DNA from: Takakia lepidozioides
Lineage: Eukaryota > Streptophyta > Takakiopsida > Takakiales > Takakiaceae
DNA length: 64,000 nucleotides
Direction: 5' to 3'
Assembly (NCBI GenBank): GCA_030704615.1
Contig: CM060733.1
Span: 13,578,001-13,642,000, forward strand
Part shown: piece after piece, positions 24,701 through 37,100 of the stretch
Position numbering within the stretch: the first letter of the stretch is position 1
How the letters are laid out: every line of letters starts with the position of its first letter
Notes under the pieces: model-generated
Database searches by the model: none
Told to the model about the DNA's origin: nothing
The model's input: the letters and a program-made list of their open reading frames with translations, nothing else
Position numbers and translations under genes: made by a program

Positions 24701-25219
24701 CAACTTTCTATACAAGCCCTGCAACGACATATCTCCTTTTGGGCTTCCTGTCTGACTATTGACAGCTTGTGTGCGCCCCACCTGGACCCCATTTGCTTGA
24801 ATGGCAGATTGGGTAATCTCGGATGGCGATTCTGTGAGTGATGGCGCTGAGACCGGGGGTGGGGCTCTAACTATGGGGAGTTCTAGAGATTCAAGAGGTA
24901 TAGGACCTACATTTTTTGAAGGCGTTTGCCGCCGGCCATCGTCCTTTGCTGCTTCTACTGTCAGTGTCCTAAAGCTGACAAGATTTCTGTGAGTAAAAAC
25001 TGAGGGAGAGCTAAACGGTATTCGGCATGAATTTTTCCATGAATTTAGCAACAATCGATCAATATAACGAGGCCTTACAAGTCCAAATTGAGAGCTCGCT
25101 GCTGGCTCTTTGTTTCCTAAGAAATGAAGAAAATCAGTAGGCGTTGCCATGGACAACCCGCATTGCAGAGTGCATACCATTGTTGTATGTCTCACATTCA
25201 GAGAATTTCTTAACAGCAT
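18788..25219 (-). CDS. CCS1: Plastid cytochrome c biogenesis protein CCS1 (ResB family)
   Basis: CCS1 works with CcsA in system II, which carries haem across the thylakoid membrane and attaches it to apocytochromes f and c6. Eight exons in reading order: 25219-24631, 24256-24017, 23584-23499, 20975-20703, 20528-20266, 19804-19648, 19557-19474, 19087-18788. They sum to 1992 nt (663 aa), longer than the roughly 550 aa of Arabidopsis mainly because of a long N-terminal leader and tail. The S/R-rich first 150 residues look like a plastid transit peptide. ResB blocks follow: a membrane span LAIAELFVIAGLSAVG, TIIEQGESPEFYFQNY, FLTWRWVLGLSLDHIYSAPY, GLAGRLAPIGVHAALLLIMG, VNDPFRYGGVTMYQTDWSIS, LARDLQSVVIYD and VWALQNGSSLVVGGKSNRAK. 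The exon 2 donor is uncertain: the frame fits only a weak CCC/GTGC site, not the closer CGCAG/GTCTG. Intron 3 (2.5 kb) holds LINE fragments. It is head-to-head with the PhoD-like gene. Confidence 0.94.
21330..22130 (-). mobile_element. Diverged LINE fragment in CCS1 intron 3 (a)
   Basis: The reverse strand of 21760-22130 matches the stretch between endonuclease and reverse transcriptase of the LINE at 32.39-32.77 kb (for example the part coding NWWTDEIMLKIAKRR). 21330-21420 matches its C-terminal part ('tggaaacaagttcagggaagtttt'). The order and divergence suggest an older, rearranged copy beside the younger one at 22140-23285. Confidence 0.65.
22136..23285 (-). mobile_element. LINE 3' fragment in CCS1 intron 3 (b)
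   Basis: Reverse-strand frames at 22147-22428, 22436-22660, 22664-22918 and 22969-23289 code in order for the last third of the LINE polyprotein: the end of reverse transcriptase, a CPLCGQSEDSIHFL zinc-knuckle-like block, and the FLEDIWK tail. By eye they are nearly identical to 33840-34980. The frames are interrupted by shifts, and the 5' end is truncated near 23285. It lies in the sense orientation of CCS1, inside an intron. Confidence 0.85.
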
Positions 25220-26317
25220 GCGTCGCCCAGTTAATCTCTAGTGCCGACCGAGTTGTGTAGCCCAAAGCATCTCCTCTCTCCTCCCTCACTGAGCAGCCTC
25301 TCGCTTCTATCACTCTGCCTGGATGTGCTTACCAGCAGCTGACGTGTCGTTTAGATAACCTTGCAGCCAAAGAGAGGATATTTGGTCAAACACAGGATCC
25401 AAAACTCACTCACATTCAAACAATCCCGCCACGATGATTTTGTGTTCAAATCCATTAACCTACAGATGCCAAAATGGATTTCAAGGTCGACCGGGGTTGC
25501 CCTTGTGGAGTGCAGCTTCTGAATTGCTAGGGTCCACAAAATCTGTTGATGTCACAAACGCAGAATCAAAAGATCTTGAGCCCTATGCTCTGTGAAATTC
25601 TTTGGGTCCAAATGGTGGTCAGAGATCTTCAGCGATGGAAATAGCTTGTGGTACAGATCGATTAGGGTGCTGGCTTTCGGAGGGAGAAGAGCTTGAGCAG
25701 AAGAGTTTCATGGATTTGGGAGGTTTTGCAGCGGTAATGATGAGATTGTGAAGTGTAGCAGCAGCTGGGTTTTATAGGTGCAGAAGGGTGAGCAACTTTC
25801 TCCTCGGCAAATTTGGAATGTCGTAAAAAAGCAACGAAGTCTGAATGTTCAATGAGCGAGCTGCAGAACGCATTCCAGAAACCCCAGTGAGCGAGTGTTC
25901 TTTTCACCATGCCCCAACTACTTGCCCACCGTCCAGAAGCGGGAATGTCATTCAGGCTCACATCCTAAAGTACCTTGACAGCGTATGTATGTGTAATTTT
26001 AGATGGCATTTTAGGTGGGTTTATGTAAAATCGGTTCCGAGGTTCAGCACTTGGGTACACCATTTACCCTAAACCTGTTTTTCAGCTCTCTGATGGAATG
26101 TGCACCAGGCGTCAGCAAGCCCTTTGGTGGTGGGGATAATAGGGGGGCCTGTTGTTTGTTCACTTACCCCTCTGAGACTGGAGGTGCTCACTGGATGCAC
26201 AGTGTTATCTCTGGCCTCCAAACATAAACTGAGGCTCTGCGATGCTTTCCCAGACTCATGATAGGTGACTGGTGTTTGCTGGGTTGAAGGAGGGATTAAG
26301 ACAGATACACAAATTCT
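25220..26317. promoter_or_regulatory. Divergent promoter region of CCS1 and the PhoD-like gene
   Basis: 1.1 kb separates the two start codons, which face apart. Both promoters and 5' UTRs must be here. Short open frames exist on both strands, but none shows a recognisable family or splices sensibly into either gene. 'ctataaaaccc' on the minus strand near 25770 is TATA-like, at about 550 bp from the CCS1 ATG. Confidence 0.45.
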
Positions 26318-29300
26318 ATGGACCGAAGGCGCATGGGAGCAGTAGATCCTGAGAGCATGGAGCCTCTGGGAGATGAGGCTGGCCCATCCAATTCCAATGA
26401 GAGAGACTACCGGGAGCTGGTCAGCCTAACCCGGCCAGGCAGGCGGAGAGACAGTAGGCGCAAGGTGTGTTGCCCGTCTGTTGCAATTATTAAGTGTCAT
26501 TTGGCAAGAACCTACATCAAGGGGAAGGGACTAGCTGAAACACGAATTTAACACATGGTTATTTTGGCTCAGCTTGTGGTAGCTGAAATTGTCATAATGT
26601 AGCCCATTGTTCAGCATTGATTGACACCTATGACTATGATTGCCCTGCTAGCCTGTTGGACCTTAGGACACAGTGCAAGAGGCGAGTTGGGATCTGGACA
26701 TTTTGTACTGCAACAATTGTGCCTTTACCCGTTTGACGATGCATGTAAGAGAGCAAAGATACAGAAGTGAATTATGAATTTTGGCCTTAGCTACTTTAAT
26801 GCGTTGGTTGTGGCAGATACGCTGGCAAGCCGTGTGTTTGATGTTGGTGGGAGTAACATCACTAGTATCAACAATTATATCCATCATTACGCTTTTGAAC
26901 ATGGATAAGGAGCGTGAGAAAGAGCCACCTACTTCTCATGAGCGCATGGTCTACAAAATAGCATTTGGGTCGTCTACTGCATATGACTATAGCCCCCAAC
27001 CTGTGTGGGGCCACGGGGTCATCCCCAGCGACCCCGATGCTTGGATTTGGTAACCACTTGGATCACAATCTCTGACATTAAAATTCTTTCCTTGCTTTCT
27101 TTCTCTTGGGCTGTTGTGTTTTGCACTACTATCTTCTCGGCTGAGCTGTCCTTTTCCACTGCCACCCTGCCAGGCAGTGGGATGGCTTGATGTGAGTAAC
27201 ATTTCAGTGAAGGTAGAGACCATATCATATTGTCAAAGTTCAGGAGCACGGGGCAATTGTGGGCACAGTTGTACATACGCACACATGCGGGTGAAATTTC
27301 CCATCTCTGCATTACCAGCAAATAAACTATCTTTATCATCCAAATTTGCTGGAACAGTTAAGGTCGCCTTGTAGCCAACATTCACATGGGACAGGTCAAT
27401 CAGTACCTCTCTCACAGACTAGTACTATCAACCACATCAGGTTCCAGAAGTTTGAGTATTGCTTGATAGCCAGCGATCACAGGAAGGTGTTGAATTAGTA
27501 TCTTTCCCCGAGGGAGCCTTGCATTGCTCCTTCAATCTGATCATTCGTTGTCATCCACGCTAACTGGCCACCAGGTGTTACTTGGTTCTACTTGCAATTT
27601 TGTTCATGCATGCCTTTAGTGTATCATTCGTCATCTCTGTCTCAGTGTCTGGTTTGAGGTGCTGCTCAGACTGTTATTGTGTATGTTAGCCATTCAGTTC
27701 TGCAAGTACCAAGTCATTTTTCTCTGTGCAAAAAGAAAGAGCAAATCAGTCCACAACTGCAGGGGTCCTCAAGGATGGTAATGAACCTTGTCCACTATAT
27801 TCTAATCCCTCCCCTGCACCTCTTCCTCTCAACTGGTTGCAGTGCCCTTCGCAAGGTCTAATGATTGACTTCTAGGAATGTGGATATGGTGTATCTGAAG
27901 ACCTTTGTTTGCTCATGTGGGGTGTTTAGGGTAGGTGATATGGCCTACATGGATGAACCACGCGTCAACTGTGAAGCACTTCCAGGACACAAACAGTGCA
28001 ATTGCAGCAGTGACTGGCTGCATCAAGCTCCTTATTCTTGCATGGCCGGTCCCGTCTGTCAACCCTTCTTCCAACCCTCCATTTCTCCTGCCTCTGGATT
28101 TTGGTTCTTAGGGAAGGGTTTCATCTTCTTAACTCACTATCCAGGCGCATTGCCCGACATGGCTTAGTAGCCTTGAGCAAGCATAACTATCATTCATGAT
28201 TCACTGCATAGGAACTACTTCTAGTTTCCAGAGAGCCATGTCTTTTACCTCATCACACGTTCGTCTATGCACCTTTCCATGAAAATAAGTACAGAAATGT
28301 CTGGATAGCATACAAGTTTCACAGCATCCTTACATTTGCTGATAGTCTCTTGTGTGTATTTGCAGGTGATGTCGACCATGCATTGAGCCGAGTGCAGGCT
28401 CAGCTGTCTAATCCTGACTATGCGCAGGTAGTTTGGTCCGCACAACATGAAGTCCATCAGCTCCCATGTAATTAAGCTTGTCACAGTCTTGTTTGGAGGA
28501 AATTTCCAGACCTTCTGTATTTTATGGCAGTAGGGATGCAATGGACAAGCCATGTCATTCAAAGAAATTGGACAGAAGAAAGAAAGAAAGAAACTTTATT
28601 AAGTCCAGAGAGGCCCAGATTGAATGAAAGAATAAGCTCCATACTGTCCACAGCTATGGGACAAAGTCAAACAACAAGAAACCATTTAAAAACCACCAAA
28701 CCCTGGCCAAAAGCAAGAGAGATGTAATCATTTGACTTCACCTGCTGGAGCCTTGCGTACATAACCCTCCTCTTGATTTGGAAAAAGGGTGGGAGAGAGA
28801 GAAAATCTACAGTTAGGTTTTTGTCGCCTTTGTCAGATCATTTCTTGTGTACTTGGGGGATGATGTCGAGGGAGTAGAAGGGGAAGAAAATTGGATGAAC
28901 ATTGATGATTAAGAAATTTATTCCCGGGGTCCTTTTAGTAAAAACTAATTATTTTTCTGTCTTTGCAGTTCCTGTCATTTATGTGCCCTGGTCACCGTGC
29001 CAAGGGGCTGCATCCTCCCACTGGCCCCGACCCGACAGTCTGCCCTCGAAGAATATTGGGTACCTATGATGACCATGACTACAGCTGGTAAGGGTTCAGT
29101 CCTTGCCTTCTCAATTTTCATCCTCAATATATTGTTTATTCCACACTGCTTCGTCAGGAAGAGGGTTTAGGGTTTTTTGGAGGCTATGAAAGCACTATAG
29201 CAGTTTTGTGCCAAGTTTCAAGTCCTTGTGGGTCAAACCTCACAACCTGCTCCAGAATGGTTAACATTCGGAGGGAATATGTTCATAAGGGGATGTCAAT

Positions 29301-31107
29301 TTCCATGGTAGACGGTTAATGATGCAGCCCCACCCCTCTCTCTCTCTTGCTCTCTCTTTCGGTGGTCCCCTTTTGTTCCTTCCAAACTGGGTGCGGGCTA
29401 TGGCCACAAGGCTATAGCGCACAACTTCTCATGAGTACATTCTTTTGGTGAACTTCTTGCTTATATCAAGGTACTCCCACTACTGGAGTGAGCCCCTCAC
29501 AAAGGTAGTGTCTGTTCCCTCTTGTTCCACCCAAACTGGGTGCGGGGTCCATGGCCACAAGGCTATAGCAAACCACGTCTTATAGTACATTCTCTTTTGG
29601 TGAGCAAAGCTGCAGGGCCCCAACACAAACACAGTTCAACATGTCAAGTCCCTGGCAAATAGGAAACCCCTTCCTTTGTTAGTGTTGCTTTAATTCAACC
29701 CTAAGATGTAATGTGTTACTCCTCACAGGGACAATGGGAACAAGCGGCTACCCCACAAAGATGAAATCAAACAGATTTTCTTGGATGCGATTGGAGAGCC
29801 GATCAGCAGTCCCCGCCGAAATCGTGGACGTGGTATTGAGTGGAAGGTAATAATGAGCTCAATCTCTTGTAATCACTGGATTTCAGCTCTCAGGATTCGA
29901 TGTGAGATTATTATTAGCACCAGCCCCTTATGCAAAGTCTTATAAGAGTTGACCTATGTTTGTAGGTGTTCAGGTACAGTTGTCATGATTTCAGATTATT
30001 TCTTCATATTACGTTGGGCATCATCTGTTCGACCTGGAACCTCTGTCCGATAATAGACAAAGTACTCATTGCCCTTTCCCTGCAAAAGTTAACTACAATA
30101 TACCGTGGAGGGTGTAGTCCCAAAGGGACACTAACCTTCCCAAAGCGGCTGTCAGGTTTCAACCCATCAGGGTCTATGAGACCCAACCTGATCTTCCATG
30201 TGAAGAAGATGAATTTACTGTCCCCAGGAAGCCCAGAGGGCCTGTGGTACCCAGAAAGAGTAAGAGGAAAGAAAGACGAGAGGAAGAAGCAGAGGATGTG
30301 GGAAGGAACAGATGGAGAATGTGTGTGGTTGTATTTGTGTCAGGTGCGTGTTACTCTTTTGTCTGAGATCCTTTCAGTATGGAAGAGATGTTGAGTTGAC
30401 GGGGCGTGTAATGCAATGCAGTACATGTTCAATGAATGGAAGAAGGGAAAGGAGATTGATGTATTTCTGCTGGATGAACGTTACAACCGTGACACTCTCC
30501 CCTGCCATATTCGTCGGGATTTCTGCAAAGATGTGGTCTTGCCCAATTCTGACCACAAGCAATATGCCTGGTATGGATGCAAATTTTCCTCCTAGAAACA
30601 TTAAGTGCAATATTCCAGTGGGTGTACTGGATATTATTGTTCTAGAGCTGTAATTTGAAATAGGTGTTTGTTTTTCCTATGTACTATAGCAAATTGGAGT
30701 CGTAGACATGATTGCAGATGATTCTGTTTGTATGAATCAATACATCATATTAGTGTTTAGACTCCAAACAAGGCTCAGTACCTCGTAAATAAATAATAGG
30801 TGCCAGACTCTTGCCACTGCAGTATCATGTTGATCTTCTAGTATCATGGTGTGATCTGTCAATTACTCAGTTCATCTTTTAGACCATGTTATCCAATATG
30901 GTTGTCCCTGGTGGTCAGATACTGCATTTTCCTCACTACACACTGCACTGAACGACAGGTGTGTAGATTTCTTGCAAGGAGGTGAGCTGGGTACAGGCTC
31001 ATGCTGTGAGAAAGATGACCAAATTTTCTATGGTAGGTTCTCAGCATCCTTTGAAACTCTCATATGGGTGTTTAGACCCTAAATGTACCAGCTGTCATGG
31101 GCATGCG

Positions 31108-31143
<36 letters not shown>

Positions 31144-34100
31144 AAATCTATACACGGGGTAATTGTCCCCAAGCAGTCTGACGGACAATCTGCCCCTATG
31201 TGTGCGGAGCCTGTGCGTCGTGTAACTGAAAGATTTGGTACCCTGAATGGTTTACCAATTCTCAAAGTTTACACAAGACGAGCAAAATCTACACATGGGG
31301 TAACTGTCCCCCCTTTGCAGAACGGTTGGCCGTCCAGGAGCAATCACAAGCTACCTAGACGACAAACAATTCACATGCAAAGGGCTGGCTTGCGGCTGGC
31401 CACTTTCAACTTCTCAGGGTTGACCAACCAAAGGAAACAACTTGAAGTGGGACAAGTTCTTCGGACTAATGATATTCATATCTGTGCTGGGCAAGAAACA
31501 TGGGAAACGTCGGATAAACTGGTTGGAGATGTCATTGGTTATAAATGGGCAGGTAAGATGTGTACTCTCAAGGCAGCCTCTGCCAAACGCGGTCAAAGGG
31601 GTCGGATTCTTTGTCCATGATTTCTTGTTTGACAATTGTGAAATTATCAACAAGGGTTTGAGGTACGAACATAGTATCTGGCTAAAACTGAATTTGAAGG
31701 GCGGCATGAGTACAAAGGACCTCTTTGTTGGTTGTGTTTACATGCCCACAGAGGGGACCCTTAGTGCTGACGCAGACAAGGCCTTCGAAGATGTAAAGCT
31801 GGACTGTGCTTCGTTCCTTGCCAAAGGTCAGGTGGTACTATTGGGGGACTTCAATGCCCGGGTGGGCAAAGGGATCCATCAGGACGATATTATTGGACCT
31901 TTTGGTGAGGACGAGCTGAATTCTAATGGCAGACGGTTAATTAACTGTCTAGAAGAGCTTCAGCTTTTGACCTTGAATAACAGGACAAGAGGTGACCAAG
32001 TGCAGTGGACTCGTGAGAAATCCCAAACTGGGGAACGTTCCATTGTGGACTATATCATAATGGACAAAATTTTGTTCCCCCAGTGTGCCAATGTGTTGAT
32101 CGACAGAACTGATATTGGTACCTCTGACCACTTCCTGGTTTGGACTGAGATCAAAAGGTGTTTTCCCACCACCAAGAGATCTGTGAAACGTTCGATTCGG
32201 AAGTGGCGCATAGAAAAATTCCACAATGAGGAGGTCAAGGCTGAGTACGTCCAGGCCTTGCAAGAGGCTCTCCCTCATTTTGTCCAATCGCTCCAAGAAC
32301 TTCAGTCACGCTCTGTTAACGCAAGAAATGAAGTCGAAAGAGCAGTGGACTCTTGGGAGAGTTTCGTTTCCTCCGTGGCTGACAAGATCATTGGGAGGAA
32401 ACTAATTGTCTGCGGTAGAGCAGTTAATTGGTGGACTAATGAGATTAAACTCAAGATAGCTGAGAGACGAGCCCTCTATAAAGAGTGCTGCAATTTGGAA
32501 ACCGACAGAGAATTGTGGACGAGGTACTACCAGCTCCGTAAAGATATCAATCAGCTTGTTAGGTCTCAGAAGAAATTATACTGGGACAAGTTATACAGTG
32601 AAATAAACTCAAACCACCATGGTGGTAATGACAAGAAATTCTGGTTGGCCCTTCAACGTTTGTACAAGCCGAAAAACGGTCAGCAAGTACAAGCGCTGAA
32701 GACTACTAAAGGTGCAGTGGTGACTTCATCGGTTGACATTGTCAAAACCTTTGAAACTCACTACAGTATCCTTGGCAGAACTTCTAGGTCTAACAGTGAG
32801 GGGTCTTCTGCTGAATGGAGGGACACAGTTGGAAAAACTGTTCCTATGATTCAAAACAGCCCTGATGAACTGGAGTATATTTCAATGGCTTATAATGCTC
32901 CCATTAGTTCTTCTGAGATTGTGGAAGCAATTGAACATTTAAATGGATATAAAGCTGGTGGACCTGGTGGTATTGTCAACGAGCTTATCAAGCACGGTGG
33001 CGATCCCATGATAGAGGCCCTAGTTCTCCTCTTTAACCTTATCTGGAAGACTGAAATGATCCCCTTTCGCTGGCGACAGGGGGTCATTGTCAATCTATAC
33101 AAGAAGGGTGACAGAGAAGAACCGGGGAACTACCGTGGCATCACGCTCCTCAATGCTGTTGGCAAGACATTCTGCAGAGTTATAAGTACTCGTCTCGAGG
33201 TTGATCTGGAGTCTAGAGGTTGTTTCCACGAAGGCTAAGCTGGCTTTCGGCGAAACAGGGCTGTGTGGATCATATCTTCACTCTAAGCCAGATTATCCAG
33301 GGAAGGAAAAAAGAAGGGAAACCCACTTGTGTCTTTTTCCTGGATGTCAAAAAGGCTTATGACACAGTGTGGAGAGATGGCCTATGGTTCCGCCTCTGGT
33401 CTTGTGGGATCAAGGGAAAGATGTGGAGAGTTGTCCACAACTTGTATGCTCACACCAAAAACTGCGTCACTGTTAACGGACAGAAGTCCAACTTCTTTGA
33501 CATAGACCAAGGTGTAGCTCAAGGATGTACTCTCTCCCCTCTGCTCTTCAATGTTTTCATCAATCAACTCCTCGAGGATGTGGAAAGTGAGGGATTTGGG
33601 TTAAGGGTGGGTGATACCACCATACCAGCCCTTATGTTTGCAGATGACTTCGCAGGCATAGGGGAGACTCCAACCAATCTCCAGGAGTTGATTGATTGCG
33701 CGAAGAGATACTTTGATCTTTGGGGGCTAGAGGCTAATGTCAGCAAATGTGCAGTGGTAGCATTCAACGACAGAGGAGAGGGAGGAAGTGATCTTAAGTG
33801 GCAGTGGGGTAAGAGATCCCGGTCCTCCCTTCCTACACTTACCTGGGCGTTGAGTTTTCCTCCAATTGTAGTTGGGATGCACATATCCGGAAAGTTGTTC
33901 AAACTGGCAAGGGCAAAGCTCTGGGGCTCACTAAATTTTTCCACTGCAGAGGGGTCAACTCTGAGGTTAAGAAAACCATGCTTTGTCGCGTTATTAGACC
34001 TGCCTTGGAGTACGGATCTGCTATATGGGTTGATAACTCCAACCAGGCTAAGTCTCTAGAATCCATTCAAGTGGGGGTGCTTAAGGAGTGTATGTCAGCA

Positions 34101-37100
34101 TGCTCCAAAACAGCCAATGTGGCTGTTCGGGGTGAGTTTGGCATTCCGTCCTTAAGCTCCCGACGAGATGAATTCAAGGTCAGATGGTGGGGTCAGCTGC
34201 AACATATGCCCAACACCAGATATCCCAAGTTAATCGACTCTATATCTTGGAAACAGGACCGCCCTGTCAAACAGGCTAAGTCCTGGCAGAAGAGAGTAGA
34301 AGAGATCCTCAAGGACCTGGACCTGGATCCGCAAGTCTTGACCCTGCTGGATAAATCTGACTTAGAGGCTGTAGTGTCCTCAGCCATGTCTGTTGCCATG
34401 AGATTGTCTGATGAAAATGAAGTTAGGCAGAAAACTTCCCTGAAATTGTTTCCAGTCTGTGACATGGGGGAGGACATCTTGGATGACCTCAAGGGTCTAC
34501 CCACTCTCGGCACTAGACTGAAATTTAAACTCAGGGCAGGAAGCCTACCTTTGAACAGCAAACAAAAGCAGAGAGGAAAGGGAGAGTGCAATTGCCCGTT
34601 GTGTGGGCAATCTGAAGACAGTATTCATTTTCTGATGCACTGTCCGGGGTTCTCTCACCAAAGAGACGCTCTCTTCAAATCTATTAAGGGTATTGTGCCT
34701 GTACCCCTGTTTACCAACTTTGAAAGTCTCGAGGCTGAGCCAAAAGCCCAGGCCCTCCTGAGGCCTAGTTTTTGGGCAAATCACACACAGCAGATTGATG
34801 CTTGTGTGAAGGGATTTCTAGAGGATATCTGGAAAACCCGGATTAGTTCTATATATGGAGGTAAGTCTTACTACCAACGTCAGCCCCTGACAGAGGTAGG
34901 TTCTGTCCCTTTTGTTCCCGCTCAAACTGGGCGCGGGGTCAATGGCCACAAGGCTACGGCAAACAACGTCTTATGAGTACAATCTCTCTCTCTCTCTCTC
35001 TCTCCCACAGTACATCAGTACATTAGGCTACAGCAAACAATGTCTTACGAGTACCCTCTTAGGAGTACATACTCGCTCTCTCTCTTCTTTTCTACTGGAG
35101 TGAGTCCGTCACAAAGGTAGTGTCTGTTCCCTTTGGTTCCACTTAAACCAATGGCCACAAGGCAATGGCAAACAATCTCAAATGAGTACACTCTCTTCTT
35201 TTCTACTTTGTCCTGCCATCAGGACCCCCCTTATTCTTTCTCATCCACACACACATTGTTCTGAGCCACGGATGATTGGGGCTCAGGATGGTGTCTGCAG
35301 GAAAGTAACAAGAACAACCCTTTGTATGCTGAGGCTTGTGACCCTGCATCCCCTCGCTTTGGCACCCGCTCTTGGATTGTAGATGGCACTGGCCATTTGC
35401 GGGAGGCTTCTGGCTCCGAGATTATCGATGGACGGGCAGAGTCTCCATTTTGTGAGGTTTGTTAAAGCCTCGAGGGGATAGAGGTATGCGGAGTTAGATA
35501 TGTGTAGTTTAGTTTGCATCCCTTTGCTGGTGCACCCATCCCTTCCCCCTGCGCATTGTATGCCAGGTCTAATCTATTTCTGGTGTTGTCTCCTACCTTC
35601 TGTAGGTGCTGGGGAGAGAGCAACGCTTGTGGCTGCATGACGCCCTCTCGCAGTCGAAAGCCCCGTTGAAGCTGGTTATCAGCAGTTCTGTTCTGCTTGG
35701 CAATCCAAAGTCACAGGTTCATGACTGTCACTTTCCTTCAAAGTAGAAAGTTTGATGCTGATAGAAGCATAGAGCAGTTTTACCACAGAATTATGAGGTC
35801 TGACTTCTTATTGGGCTTTTCGATAAAACCGAGACTAGTCGCTTATGTTGGCTTGGCCAACAATAGCCAATGACGCTGCGCAAAAGGATAGAATCCTTGT
35901 GCATCATCTCTTGTTTTATTACAGCCTCTGATTTTTGAAGTTAACAAGCTCAATATGAAGGAATAGTGGAATCTCATACCAAGGACGGATGTATTCATGC
36001 CAAAAGTAAAAGTGGTCTGCAGGTATGCGGGAGTGCTAACGGACAGGAGGTGGAGTGCTTATGCACAGGCGATGACTGGGAATGCTACAAGCCTGCGCAG
36101 CTACAACTCCTTCATCTCCTCTCGCGTGCCCATGGCTGTGTTGTTGTTCTCACTGGCGATTTCCACTACTCTGATATTAGGGTATCTTTCTTTCACTCGT
36201 TTTTGGTGCCAAAGGGTTTCCAGCAGATATTTAGTTCGTTGGGCTTGCTGCCACACTCTGGGTGTAAATGTATGTGCTATGCCATGGGGACTCATGAAGT
36301 TGCAAGCAGGAGACTGTTGCCTTTGTGGTTTTGTACCTGGGGTCTTCTGAGTCTCTCAGAGAACCGAAGTACCCAGGTCACCATGTAAATGGTTGTTTAA
36401 AGGCCTCCCCTCCTAACAGGAGTGGCCCTGAGGGAAGAAGCCTGTTACATTTGTTGGCTTTCACTGGCGTCATTCTATGGATGCTGCTACTTCCGGTCTG
36501 AAGTGGCTGAGTTTACCCGAAGTCTTTTCAGTAGAAGAGGAAGTAGCTAGTAATGGTTGTTGAAGTAGGTTCCTTACAAGGGCAAGAGTGACTCTAATCA
36601 AGGTAAAGCATATTTGCTTCATTGATAAATCGGGTTAGTCTATTGGGTGTATGTAAGTGAATGAGTAGGTACATAATGCATAAGTGGACATGGATATTTG
36701 ATTAGATTTTTATCTTCAATGAAGCTGACGGAAGCTCAATGCTTCAGTAGACCTGGAAGTCACAGCAGGAGGCAAGTGCTGATGCATTCCATTTTTCATG
36801 TAGATGATGCCTTTGTGTAATTTATGGTGCAGGTGTTGAAACCTGACTCACAGTCATACGCACCACACTATCAGAGCATTAATCTGAATTACCCATTATT
36901 TCAAGTATGCTCCCTCCTCTCTGTCTTTGTGTACCTGTGCGTGTGTCAGCTATGTCAAGAAAAGTCTACTGAGTACATCTCTCTCTGTCCTGTAAGCTGA
37001 TTTGGCTTTTGTATAGCTCCTTTACTTGTCCTCTCTTCCTTTCCCTGCTGGAGGCTATGATGCAAATGCTACAACAAGCACAGACCAGTGTCTGTCCACT

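Noticed and set aside
25662-25961. 99-codon minus-strand frame upstream of CCS1 as an extra first exon
   Set aside because: CCS1 already starts with ATG in a transit-peptide-like leader at 25219, and no phase-compatible junction was evident.
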